From positions 1,656,965-1,720,964 of the forward strand of contig BFEA01000066.1 in assembly GCA_003427395.1 (NCBI GenBank): a stretch of DNA of 64,000 bases, in the 5' to 3' direction. This DNA comes from Chara braunii. Taxonomy: Eukaryota > Streptophyta > Charophyceae > Charales > Characeae. The notes beneath the pieces were generated by a model. It searched no databases. It saw only the letters and a program-made list of their open reading frames with translations, and was not told the origin of the DNA. Shown in pieces: positions 45,432 to 57,135 of the stretch. The translations under genes were made by a program, and so were the position numbers. Within the stretch, counting starts at the first letter, position 1, and the number at the start of each line of letters is the position of its first letter.

Positions 45432-47514
45432 CATTGGCCAATCTCTAATCGTCGCTATCTTATTGTCCTAAAGTTTTATGCCATCTCCATCTAAGACGTG
45501 GCCCAAGTACAAAACTTGTGTCTTGGCCCACTCGCACTTCTTCGCATTGATCTTGAAGTTCGTTTCCCTGAGCTTCTCCAAGACTTGCCTTAGATGGCCC
45601 CTCGTGCTCTTGGAGGGTCTTGCTAGAGACTAGAATATCATCTAGATACAACTACAAATCTGTTTAGCCATGATCTAAACAAATTATTCATACAGCACTG
45701 GAATGTGGTTGGCGCATTAGTTAGTCCAAAGGGCATCACTATAAACTCATAGTGCCCATATCTAGTCTTGAATGTCTTCTTGTACTGATCATCAAGATGT
45801 ACATCTATCTGATGATAGCCAGACTTCAAATCTATCTTAGAGAAGTACTTGCAGCCCTGCACCCGATCTACCAGATTATCCATGCGTGGCAGTGGTTCTG
45901 CATTCTTCGCGGTGGCGGCATTAAGACCCCTACAGTCAATGCACATTCTAAGCTCTCCCTCCTCCTTGGGGACAAAAAGGACAAATGCTCCAAATGGAGA
46001 CGAACCGGGCCTAATCCAACCCTTCTCTAGGAGTTCGTCTAACTGCTTGGGCAGCTCCTTTTACTCCCTAGGGTACATTTTATACACGACTCCCTTACGA
46101 GTTCTATTGCCAGGCTCTATCTCGATGCGATGCTGGATCGCCGCGGTACTACTCTTGTAGGCGGCTCAGTTAAATAGGCATAGTCCTCCATCTGCTTGGC
46201 AATAACTAGGTTAGTGGGTTTCTCTTCCTCAGGCTTAGTAACAGGCCTTACATACGCTACGAAAACCTGTTCTTCTTATTGCTCCTCCTTCACCAAGCGC
46301 GCGAACGCGAGAGCGCTGAGGCAGCAATGTGCCAGGGGGTTATCTACTCCTGACACATGAAACAGGCGAGCAATCGTAAGCTCACCTGAGGGACTAAGGA
46401 GCCTACACTCATGCTCTCTCAAATGGAGTGTGGCCCCTGCTGCCTCTCCCTAATCCATTCTTAGGACCATGTCAAATGGAAGGTTGTCCTCTACGAGGAG
46501 CGTCAGGGAATGGAGAACTCTCTCTACCTTCCCATCCTTTTCTAGGCGAAAGTACGCCTGGACTCCCTCTATATACTCATCGACTCTCATAGTGCGATTG
46601 TCTGCGAGGATGCTGACTATAGGGTCTTCTAACTTTTGGACCTTCAAATTCAGCTTCAACTTCTGCAACGCTTTTCTACTGATACAGTTGCGCGTGGCCC
46701 CACTATCTATAAGGGCCCCAACTCTACCTCTAAAGACTTCTATATATACGAAAACTAGTTATCCTTTACCGTCCTTCTTCATCTTGGCCCAGACCAACAT
46801 TCTTCTCTTTAAGCTCCTCTGCCACACCTGTGAGGGAAGTGCCGAGGCAGACTCTAACACAAGCAGTCTCCTTACAGCTATCTAGGTACTGGCCATCAGC
46901 CTCTGCCATAGACACATGTGGGTTGGGAGTTTCTCTATGATGTGCGCACTCTTCTCCATATGGTCTAGGGGTAAGGGAAGTTGCGACCCCTACCGACGGT
47001 TGCCTTTTGCTACTTGTGCAACATACTGGGCCTCTCTATATTTGGGGCAGTATTTAATGATGTGCCCCGGATGACCGCAATAGATGCACTGACCCTGGTT
47101 TATCCTCTTCTGCCATACTTTCTACTCTAGGCCCAGATCTTCCCAAGGCCTGCCTTATGGCAAGCCAAGGTGCCATCCACCCCTCCTGGGAGGTGATCGA
47201 CTAAGACGAGAGCGGTTTTGCGGGGGACCTTGACCCCTGCCTCCCACTTGGCGGTTTCCTCCTATGCCGCCAACCCCCTGATCGCCCTGTCCTCGACCAC
47301 CAGAGGCCCGGCCCCCTTGGCCCTGGCCTCCCCCTCTTCCTTGCGGCCTCCCTCCAGCCGCGACAACAGCATAAGTCCTCTTCTTACTAGTGACCTTGAC
47401 TTCCTCTTCCAGGCCCCATTCAATCTGGCTACACGGGACCACTTCCATACCACCCGCATATGAAGTAAGGATCAAGTGATCCTTGGCCTTTAACTTGACA
47501 TGAGATGGTACGTT
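45432..47514 (-). pseudogene. Gypsy gag-PR-RT fragment
   Basis: From 47514 the frame reads KDHLILTSYAGG and a Gly/Arg/Gln-rich nucleocapsid-like stretch (47400-47170). A CCHC knuckle CIYCGHPGHIIKYC follows near 47090-47050. A poorly kept protease region (46670-46450) precedes RT with [49 protein letters not shown] and [11 protein letters not shown] (45650). It stops abruptly at 45432, inside RT (about ATIRDWPM). Both ends abut dispersed elements, so it is truncated on both sides. It differs in sequence from the fragment at 39588-42495. Confidence 0.85.
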
Positions 47515-50500
47515 GTCGGTGCGAATACCCTTACAAGGGTATCCGCCCTGGTTGTCGCCAACAACAAAAAATAGGTTTGGTCTAAAGTTTAAGTACTTCG
47601 AGTGAGGCGCGACTGTGTGTGCAGTTTATGTTGACCGTCTGATTGACTAGAGCAGAGAGTGTGTGGGCGCGCAAGTTTAAGGCGCTCGTGATCTTTTTCT
47701 TTCCTTTGATGATTATGGAAACCGGCGTTTGATCGCCGACCATATTTTTATTCTGATTAAATTAGGATTAAAAAGGTTTTGTTCTTTGATTAGTACACTT
47801 GTCTGTGACACGTACGCATGCACAAACGACGGAGTCAGCAGCAATATAAATTGTAAAAACCACCTTAAAAAATCTGCGTGTCACGCGCAATACCTGTTTA
47901 TATGGGCATTCGCAAGCATTAGACCCAACCTTGGGCCTAGCACGATTGGTCTCAGTATCAGACTTCCAACTAGAAGATTCAGGGGTCGAGGCGAGCGGCG
48001 ACAGCGTAGGAGTATTGGAACGGTGCGGAGAAGCCAAGGGGTTGAGGGCCCGGCGGGGCTACCTCCCTCGGCTTTGTTGTTGGCGAGGTTGGAATGATAC
48101 TAGCAGTTCCTTATTTTTCACCGCCACTCGATAATTAAAATTTTCCTAAATATTTGTATTATTCATCATCGCTACTTCATTTTTACGTTGTAGCTTTTTG
48201 ACACGGGCACGACGCCGGGTTTTAGGAGTCGTCGTGGCAGTTGAGGACCTTGCGCGCGCTCCTCTTCTGGTTGACTTACTAGTTCTTAGTACTCCCCACG
48301 TGTTCGGGATGCTGGCGAAATTCTTCTATTATGCCGTCAGTGAAAACGTGAACCGATGGGGTTCAGCGTGCATGCGAGTTGGTGGGTGGTTGAGTCCACG
48401 AAACAAAAGAAAGCTGAGTGTCGGGGCTTTCCGAGGACGCGTTGCCCGTCAGACTGTGGGTAGCAGCGAGGAGTTTGAATGTGCCCATGTCGATGGGGCC
48501 CGGAAGGTGGCGGACTGTGCGTAGGTAGGATAGTCCGGGGCGCAATAGGGCTGGTTGTAGGTTGTACGCTGACGGAACTTCTTTACCCTGACGCTCAAAG
48601 GTCTCACCTTAAATATCTGCTACAACCATCAAGATCTGCAACAGGCCCGACGCTCCCAACTTCGTGGCCACGGCCCATGCGGAGGATTGTCCGTTAGAAA
48701 TCTCAAAAGGGGGGGCCGCTCTATCTGAACCATTGCTGCAGCGGCCGATCAGTTGCGGAACCCTCTCCCACTCCAGCTTGTTGAAGTTCTCATTGGGATA
48801 TTTTGTGGCTACCACCAAGATCTGCACCAGGCCCGGTCTTACTAGGCCCATACTTGGGCAGACGTCGTAGAGGCTTGCCTGTTGGGGGACCGAGGCGGCT
48901 GCGGACTTCCCTGCATCAAGGCGGGGTCGGATGGGACTGTGCCGAAAGCCGCAGCAAAACGGTTGAGATGGTCGTTTGTCGGGCTCAAATATGGGGGTGG
49001 AGGCTAATTGAATCATCTAATCGGAGGTTCTCTTCGAAGCTCGGCGCAGCACAACTCGTGTTGTCGGCCGGTGTCGTCACACGGCTGTGAGACCATGAGG
49101 TGTCGGAGTGAGTTTCAGCGGCACGGGGAAAGCGAGAGAAGGAGAGGACGAGGCCGACGGGATGGTGAAAATGGTGGAGGAACCGAGACGCAAAACTGCG
49201 TCGGATGCATGCGGGGTATGGGCGAAGGAGTGGCTATGGCAGAGCAAAGAAGGGCAGTTCTCGCCTAGTCCTTGATGGAATTGGGTGAAGCGAAGGTCGA
49301 AACTAGGGTTTTGGTGGCGGGTGACTTCAGATCCGTTGTTAGTTTTAGTGATAGGTTATAGGTTGAGAGTTAGTAAGGAAAATTAGTGCGCGAAGGTGAC
49401 GGGAGTTTCTCTATGGCAGGCAGAGAAATATCGCTTTTCCGCTCGATTCACCACAAAATCGAACGAAGTAAGATGATATTTCGATGTTCCAAATCAAGGC
49501 GAATGCAATGGTAATCTTTGTTTTAACGTTAGAATTGTAAGATAGATAGTAACCGAAAAAGAGGCTGCGCGGGGGAGGCGCAAGGATTCGGATATGGCAC
49601 GATCAGGCGATGGATACCCCACTCGATCCTTGAGGGAATCGGATGAGGAAGGACATAAAGTCAGGGTTCTCTACTGTAGTGAATCCGGTGGTGTAATCGG
49701 ATGTTGGAGTGTGTGAGCGCTTTCAATGGTACATGCATCATGGGCTGCGCGGTATATGATCAGGCACAAGTGAAAAGAGGGTGGAACTGGACATGTACCT
49801 TTCCATTTTCTAGGGGGAGATCCGTTCCTCCTTTTCTGGTACATATGGTTTCTAGTTGTGGGGGCCTCCATCTCATTGTTCGCCATCAATCCCTCCTTCC
49901 AGTTCGTGTCTATACGGAGAAAGATTGCGCGCGTTGCTTTGGTTACTCCTTCGTAGTCGTGCTGGCCTCGATCTCCCTGTTCACTCTCGTTCCCACTACT
50001 ATTGGCGGCGCTGTTCGGCCCCCCATTACGCTAAGTCGTTTATCATCACGATCGAAGTTGCGTGCCTCAAATCCGTAGCCGGTCAGCAGACATCCGAAAT
50101 CATTGCTACTTTGTAACAGGGTATGCATCTAGTCCAAAAGCTGGTCAGATGCTTCTAGCTAGAGGAGCATAGAGATACTAAAGAGAAGGGAGGGAGACTT
50201 TGTCCGCTCGCTGTTGGCGAATGTAGATAAAAGAAGGGGTGAGTCCCGAGGTGGCCCGGATGAGCTCCTTAGAGGTATCGGTAGAAATACAACATTGGTG
50301 TCTGTGGCTAGCGTCGAAGGGGATTAACGGGGAAAACAAGGGAAAAAGCCCGAACCAAATCAGTCGGGGGCAGGATCAAGAGAAGTTGGGAGAGGTTGGA
50401 AAACTTACCTGAGCACGGTGCTCTGTTCATTCCTTTTGACGGAAGTAGCCTCTCTCTATCCCTCTGTATATGAGGGTGGAAGGCAAGTGTATCCTCGTAT

Positions 50501-51510
50501 GCTCTTACGAAGGATGTCAGCTTGCTGTGCACATTGGCAAAACGCCCAGCGAGTGTGCACAAGAGACTGTCAGACTGCAAGCGGGAGTACATAATTTGAA
50601 GGTAGGAGCGAGCAAAAGACAGAAACTCACCTGCTGAACTCTCCGGAGCACGTGTGGGTGCAGGAAATCAGATGTGAATCTTGTGCAGCAGAGATGCTTG
50701 CTTCAAGCACCTGCGGAGCAGAGCAGATCGTGCGCCACCATAGCAGGATGTGTTGTACAGTACCAGACTCTGTTTGCACAATGGTAGGCCATGTTCTGGT
50801 TACCGCTGACACTATATTTCGACTGCCGATTAATACCGAACGTCCGAGGCAGTGCTAGGCCACCGAGAAACTGGGCCGCTATAACACCCCTTGCTGCGCT
50901 TTTGCTGTGTTCTGCTGTTTGCTTCGGCTGCTTTCTTGCTACAATTGGTTACGGTGACCACTACGAGGTGGAGGCTTACTACTATTCAGGGTCCCACGCC
51001 TCTTGCCAGCCTGCAGGCGCAAAGGAAGTAGTTGCAGGGCGTAGACCTGGCTGACAGCTTGAGCACTATTCATCTTATCAGATAGAGTGACGGGAGGTGA
51101 GCCACGAGGTTGCAGATTTTCTTATGGTCAGCCCCCTTCGGGTTATGAACTCGACAAAGTGACTAAGTCTCGTTTAAGGGGGATATTGCTGCGATTTGGA
51201 GGACCGTCAGAGAATCAACGTTCGGCAGTTTGACTTTAGCTTGGAGGTACTTACTATGTGGTTTTGGCCATCATTGCAGGGCCCTCAGGCGTATCCAGAT
51301 ATCAAGCCCCCTCCTGAGAGTTGAGTATGTCCCTCTCTTGTATCTCGAGCGTTTGAAACCCCTTATCTTCTGCCCTTCTTACTCTAAGTCTAGTCCACTT
51401 CTGAGAGGAAGGCTGCAGACGGGATTGCAACCCGTAGGACCACAACAAGACTCTGCGGGGAGTCAGCCCACCGATTGCAGGAGCTGTGCCGAAACTCGGG
51501 AGGAGTTATA
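47514..51510 (+). mobile_element. Dispersed non-coding element, copy 4, left part
   Basis: It starts TGTCGGTGCGAATACCC with the terminal hairpin GCGaATACCCTT/AAGGGTATcCGC (47521-47546). It continues through hairpins near 49280, 49440 and 49610 to the conserved module at 51255-51508. A segment with GATCTGCA(A/C)CAGGCCCG is duplicated at about 48630 and 48820. The copy resumes at 53671 after an insertion. Confidence 0.75.
49260..49640 (+). repeat. Second hairpin family, copy 4
   Basis: Three degraded hairpins with CTCG or CTCGCC-type arms lie near 49260-49305, 49440-49465 and 49610-49640. One keeps TCGATT/AATCGA. They correspond in position to 27213-27605. Confidence 0.6.
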
Positions 51511-53639
51511 ATCTCTCAATAGCTAACCTAATCACTATCATAGGCAGGGAGGCGCGGCGGCGCGGCCCGACTGGGAGCGTCGCGCCTCCCGCCCTGCCAT
51601 CGGCCCGGTCTGTCGCGCGCCCGTGGTGCTTCGTTGTTTTCATGTCTGCTGCTGCGGTTTTCGTCGCACACCTGCGGTGCTTCGTCGTCTTCATGTCTGC
51701 TGGTGTGGTTTCGGGTGATCTCACGTACGCATAAGGGTGATGGTGGTTGGGGCTGCTATAGCTTAGCGAGTGGAGTGTATCTTAAATGGCCATCAACGTG
51801 TAAGCCTTCGCTTGGGTGCTCTTCCAGCTTTGCCAATTAGGAAAGCTGTCTCCGGCTCTGCGCTTTGTCCAAGTGGTGTCGCAGTCGGCACAATGGCGAA
51901 GGGGAGACTGTCGCTGGAAGAAGGGCGATCTCCATGAGACTTTGGCCATAGTTGAGGCCTTGTTTCTCTGTTCCTGCGAAGTGTTGAGGCGGTTGGTTGG
52001 GAGTCGAGGGCGGAAGGGAGGAACGCATTCTCATGTGGAGTGGGAGGAGGAAGATCGTTCAAGCGCGGACATCCGGAAGGGACTTCAACAATGTTTTGCT
52101 CCGACGAGTTGATCTTGTGTTTTCGTACGGATGTCTAACTACTCTTCTTGTCTGATATCTCTGGTTAGGGTAATCGCTATTTGCTGTTAAATTCTATGAC
52201 AAGTTGATAATTACAATCGGGGTTGTACTCGCAGCTATTTTCCAAGGTAAGTTCAATCTCTACGATCGGGGTTATATTCGCAGCCTTTTTCCAAGGCAAG
52301 TTCAATCTCTTCAATTACAATCTTAGTTTGGTTTTAGTTTCACTTTAACATCATCTATTCTGAATTGTTTGCATATCTACAGGAATCATCACGATAATTA
52401 CGTAGTTTTGTTCCTTGACTATACTTATAAATCCTGAGTGTTTCTTAATTTTACTATCATAGCTTAAATTTTGATAGTTTCTCCGATAATTACTGTCTGC
52501 TCTCTAAATTGGTGGGAGTTGTCATTTGTTCATTGGGCGCAAGGGAAAGGAGAATAATTGTAATAAGCTTTATTGCTGCCATGCGCCCTCTTCAACGGGT
52601 CGTCTTCAATAGAAAATTCCGATCAACGGGTCATTTTCAAGAGAAAATTCCGAGGTTATTCCTGTGGGCTGGATCAATTATTTTAGAAGGGTAGAATTGG
52701 GAGAGTGGGGTGGACCGGGAGCGCTATCCTGCAGGGGATTCACAAGGAGGGGGGTGAATGTCTCGAAGAGGGTAGAAGCGGAGTTGGGGTTTTGTCCTGT
52801 TTCTGGGGCTGGGGTGGTGGGAGGGGTCAACATCGTCCTCAGTGGAGCCAGAAACGCACAAGGGGTGGCGAGGGCATGTTTTAGGAGGGAACTTCGTGTC
52901 CTCGGGGACAGAGGTGGAGGGGGTTGGTCCTATATTGGGGCCGAGGGGGAGCGGGACGCTCGCCTCGGCGGGGGTAGTAGGGCTGAGGGGGTAGGGGGAG
53001 GGAGGGGTGATTCTTTTGAAGATTTCTAATCTTCCAGTCCAGCAATTTTTTTCTCTTCAGTCATTCCATTTGGTTCGCCTCTCGAGGGTGTTGTAGGAAT
53101 AGGTGAAATGTGGCAAGTCATCTTTGATCCTGCGTAGGGTGGTTGGGAATTCGGTGGCCCTCGATGACCGATGCTGGAGCGACGCTGGCCGGAGCCGGAG
53201 CCAGGTGGCGCAACTCTGTGACCTAGCTTAGTGGGGGCGTGAGGCCGAGTAGAGATCTGGGGGGCTGTTTGCGGGGGCAGTCTCAGTGGTCATCGGGGGT
53301 CGTAACTGAAGCAATGCTGGTCGGCGCTAGAGCAAGGTGGTGCAACTTTGTAACCTAGCCTAATGGGAGCATGAGGCCTTAAAGAGCTTCGGTTCGTGCT
53401 GAAAACAGCCATGCTGGTGGTGGTCACAGGTGAACTGAATAGGTTTCACCTATCTGATTCGTGGTTAGGAGGCTGGTTGACACACATTTTCTAAAGGTTT
53501 TTGAGTTTTCTTTTTCCTTCAATTGTTCTCAGCCGAAGCCGGGTAATAGCCCCGGTAGCTCTTTTTTGTATTCTGATAAGGGACGTTGGGCCCGGTTCCC
53601 AACCGTGTTGCTCCCCACGAATAAATTAAAGCATCATCT

Positions 53640-53670
<31 letters not shown>
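51511..53670 (+). mobile_element. Insertion ending in poly(A), probably a retrotransposed sequence
   Basis: It separates two parts of dispersed element copy 4 that are contiguous in copy 2 (about 29140-29160). It ends with AATAAA (53620-53625) 15 bases before a pure run of 30 A (53641-53670). It contains a GC-rich inverted repeat (GGCAGGGAGGCGCG/CGCGCCTCCC, 51544-51600). Three short tandem duplications are near 51620-51710, 52215-52305 and 52590-52660. No reverse transcriptase frame is recognised, so it could be a LINE 3' fragment, a SINE-like unit or a processed transcript. I did not find a target duplication. Confidence 0.55.
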
Positions 53671-53672
<2 letters not shown>

Positions 53673-54480
53673 AAGGTAACGATTGCTTTCCCTTTATAAA
53701 CCCTGTTAAAACCCCTATTTGTATTCCTTGCTATGTTTTGATTGAATATACTGCGTGCATCCCTACTTTGACTTTTCAGTTAAACTTTCCGGCCACAAAC
53801 CAGATTAAACAAAGGAATGTATGTACAATGTCAGTTTCAGTTTTATTGGTTGATCGAAAGCAGATTATGGGATTGCATCTGGGGGAAAGGTGGGGGGAAA
53901 ACACTATTGCATGTTTGACTGGGTCAACCAAAGGTTGGGAGAGTCTCCATAAGATTGGAGGGCCCAGTGCTATGTTTATTTTTTAATTGCCTGAAGGACC
54001 AGACAGGTTCCCATAAGACTGGGTGGTCTGGTTGCTTTAGACTTGTGAGGGTTGCATGAGCTTAATTTTCAAGGACCAAGCATTTTTCCATACGATTGGA
54101 TGGCTTGCTCGCCTTGTTTTTCTTGGGGTTTTCTTATGTTTTGTTAATTTCTGAAAGGGGGTTGGGCAAGTTCCATAAGATTGGATGGTTTTGGCCCTCC
54201 CTTGTTTTATTTTGAAGGAGGAAATTCAAGCAAAGGACTAGACAGATTCCCATAAGATTGGGTGGTCTAGTCCGGAGTCGGGCACATGCTGAAACCAAAA
54301 AGTTAAAATTGTTTATATTTTATATACTACTTATTTATGAACAGGCTAGTCAGACATTTTTCCATAAGATTGGATGGTCTGACTATAGCTTATCACCAAC
54401 TGAAGAGAGTATGAATTAATAATAGAAATTATGGTGAGAAGGGACAGGCTGAATCTTGATCTAAGATGAAGAGGTTCCTA
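53671..54480 (+). mobile_element. Dispersed non-coding element, copy 4, right part
   Basis: It aligns with 29155-29960 in copy 2 from GAAAGGTAAC onwards, including GATTGCATCTGGGGGAA and the hairpin array. Similarity stops near 54480, before the 3' module. Confidence 0.85.
53934..54386 (+). repeat. CATAAGATTGG hairpin array with covarying arms, copy 4
   Basis: The tip is CCATAAGATTGG or CCATAAGACTGG instead of CCATAAGTTTGG. Outer stems: ACCAGAC/GTCTGGT (53998-54032), CAAGC/GCTTG (54077-54107), GGACTAGAC/GTCTAGTCC (54235-54273) and TAGTCAGAC/GTCTGACTA (54347-54385). All are perfect. CTCCA/TGGAG forms the first tip. Confidence 0.92.
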
Positions 54481-55455
54481 GTATTGAAAACCAATGTCAT
54501 GGAGAGCATACTCTCTCCTCATCAACACAAGAGTGCAGTCCCTTCACTCTCCTACTTAGCGCTTAGCGCCCAGCCTACTCCTAACACAGCTACTACAACC
54601 TACTAATTGACAATGAAACTGTTGACATCAGCAACAACCCGAAGTACTTGAAGATGTCGCCCATGCAGACCATCACCAATACAAGGTAAGTGCCCTCACA
54701 TCATCATCATCATCATCCTTCGCCTATCCCCTGACTTTCCTCCCACGTCTGTCCTCTCTTACACCCAAAGACCACCCCTGCGCCTCATTGTGTATCCAAG
54801 CCCAGCCCGCCATGAAGGCTGGCTATGGCGCTGCCCTCAGCAGCGCCCTGCTTCACAACACGACCGCACGTGCGCAGCCTCGTGCTCCCAATGCCAGCAG
54901 CCAGCCCGCAAGCTATCGCTCCAGCAGCCAGCCCGCAAGCTATCGCTCCAGCAGCGCTGCCGCCAGCCAGCAAGTCCCTGAATGCCGCTGCCAGGGGAGA
55001 GCTCTTTCCTTTATGGAAACAGCTGGCCTGCTCGCGCAGCCTGGCTGCACTTGCCTGGGCCCAGAAACTTTCGGAAGGCCCCAGGAGGCTGCCTGTGTAC
55101 AGCAGCTACTGGGCTGCGGCGCCTGGTTCGGTTGGGCGCTCAACTGTCTCTGTATGAGGCTGTGAATCACGCCCAGGGCCTGCATTCTTTGGAAAAGCCC
55201 GGAAGGCCGTGGGAATGTCTTTGTTGCCCGGCCTGAGTTTCTCTCAACCAACTGGCGCGTCGCGACTTCCTGGACCCCAAATATGAAATTGATAGTTGAG
55301 GGCCTCTTGCGATATGTTAGGCCCGCCTTGACTTAGGGCGGGCAATGCTAAAAACAGGGCCCCATAGGCCTACCGAGGACCCTGATCCTCACATATATGA
55401 AGAACAATGGCCTCAAGATATCATCACCGAACTGACCTGCCCCAGGCAATTCACA
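54481..55455. other. No gene; short duplications
   Basis: Contains an (ATC)n run near 54700-54717 and a 27-base tandem duplication with CAGCCCGCAAGCTATCGCTC at about 54897-54952. Frames here look compositional (Ala/Ser/Pro-rich). Confidence 0.5.
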
Positions 55456-55459
55456 ATTA
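55456..55459. repeat. Target-site duplication, left copy (ATTA)
   Basis: It matches ATTA at 63902-63905. The match is five bases (AATTA) if one LTR base is counted. Confidence 0.85.
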
Positions 55460-56787
55460 CGTTACGATCTTGGCCAATTTCGAAGTATACATTCATCAGA
55501 AAGGACAACGCCGTCCAATTGCAGAATGAAATGAATGAACTTGAGAGGAGAGAGAGGGAAAGAAGAAGAAGAAGAAGAAAGAAGAAGAAGATGTACTCCA
55601 GCATAGGCCAGTGACAAGGCTCTTCTTCTTCGCCAACCAATCTCCTCCTCCTTATCTCCTCCCCTCTTATTCAAACAAGAAATAACAATAATAATGTTGA
55701 ATGGCTAACCAGAATCAATGTCTGAATCCCACTTCTACTGCAGGCACAACATGAGGTCCACCATAGCCATGGCCACCCGTCCTCTTCCTCTACATGCAGG
55801 CCGAGGCTATGGCGGAGCAATGAGGGCTCTATCCTCCTGTCCAAAGGACAACCCAAAGCAGCTATGTCGCTGCCCTTCTGTCCCAAGGTCAACACCAAGC
55901 AGCTACGCCGCTGCCCACTCAACCGCCATGCCTGACTCTGTCCCGAGCTTCCTTGATGCGGCACTACCCCAATTGGGGCCTTCCAGATGCAGCGCCTAAG
56001 AAGGTGATGAAGATGTGTCCGCCATAGCCAGGTAGGTGCCTCGGCACTCTCCTCCTTGGTCCCCTTCTCCCTCCTCCTCCTACCCGTAAAGCTCCACCAT
56101 AGCCAAGGTGGAAGCTCCCGGCTTCTTCCTCCCGGCTGCGCTGTAGTACCCAACACTACTCCAGCCAGCGCTCCAGCAGCGTGTCGCCAAACTTGCACAC
56201 TGAAGAATGAGGCCGAGCTCTTGCCTCGGCCTCTTGATATAGCGGCCTGCTTGCCTCCTGGACGGTGACTTCCAGGCCGCTTGGCCTCCCAAGCAATAGG
56301 TACCTCCTCCCTATCGGAGGGAAACATCATTGCAAACTATATTGCCCATACCGGCTCTAGACTCAGACAGGATGGACAGGTACCGGCCTAGACCTAGCCT
56401 ACCACTGTTGGGCCTAAAAAAATTCCAACTTTGTCTTCTTTCGTTCGTCCTCGAGTACCCAGCACATCTACTGCTACTGGGTGCGGTACCGGCCTACCTG
56501 CTACTTGAGTGTTTTTCCGCTGCTCTAAGTGCTGCGGGCCTCTGGCTCCGCCACTTGAGGGTTTTCCCCTGATACAACCCTCAATGCCACAACCACAAGC
56601 AAGTGCCCTTGCGGGTCACACACACACTCATTCCGACAAACACTCAGACAGGCAAGTCAACAGGCACGCTCGCATACAGACTTAGAAAACACAGCAGAAT
56701 GCGGGAATCCCAGCAAGGCATCCATTCCATTGACAGAACTTCAAAGATCAGCAGTGTTCTCAATCTGTGTTATGGCGGGTCATTACA
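55460..56787 (-). repeat. 3' LTR (1328 bp)
   Basis: It starts TGTAATGACCC (minus) at 56787 and ends GATCGTAACG at 55460; the last base differs from the usual A. Compared with the 5' LTR, many differences are C/T or G/A transitions. It contains a (GAA)n-rich stretch near 55560-55590. Confidence 0.95.
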
Positions 56788-56800
56788 CTACTCCCCCCTC
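56788..56800 (-). other. Polypurine tract
   Basis: GAGGGGGGAGTAG on the minus strand lies directly upstream of the 3' LTR, the position where plus-strand DNA synthesis is primed. Confidence 0.9.
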
Positions 56801-56929
56801 AAGAGCGGGGTACCTTCGAGCGAGTAACTCAATCAGAGTCCTTGCATAATGCATCATAAGCGTAAATAGCAAAGAGAGATAGGGTATGTTCCATAGGAGT
56901 GAGGGTAGCACTGAATTTAGGTTGCTGTT

Positions 56930-57110
56930 CGGAGTTAATTAGTCGTTCATATGCGTTGACGACTCGCGGGGCACTCTGCAGTAAGTCTTTCTTAGCGATC
57001 CAATAAAAGTCATTCAGTGGGTGGTACAAAAAATGAACTTTGTACTATATGTTTCTCCCCTTTCCACTGTGCTCGACAATTCTATCAACCTCGTGACCGC
57101 CTCTGATTGC
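56930..57110 (-). pseudogene. Chromodomain remnant
   Basis: HEVDRIVEHSGKGRNI, then an in-frame TAG (57047-57045), then YKVHFLYHPLNDFYWIAKKD and a PRVVNAYERL helix. This follows the chromodomain pattern (YxVExI...YxVKWxGY...WEPxxNL), with the aromatic cage positions partly changed. In chromoviruses the domain steers integration to heterochromatin. It follows integrase after a frameshift near 57150. Confidence 0.75.
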
Positions 57111-57135
57111 ACGAGGAATCATCGACTCACGATAC

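Noticed and set aside
39588-47514. One gypsy element split by insertion of the dispersed element at 42497-45431
   Set aside because: Both fragments contain the RT start with different sequences, so they cannot be halves of one copy.
45432-47514. Internal domain of an element whose LTRs are the flanking dispersed copies
   Set aside because: The fragment begins inside gag and ends inside RT, without a PBS or PPT at either junction.
52664-53029. Gly/Arg-rich frame at 52664-53029
   Set aside because: The composition follows G-rich DNA, and there are no LINE ORF motifs.
54788-55165. Ala/Ser-rich overlapping frames at 54788-55165
   Set aside because: Several frames are open at once in GC-rich sequence with a short duplication; no family resemblance.
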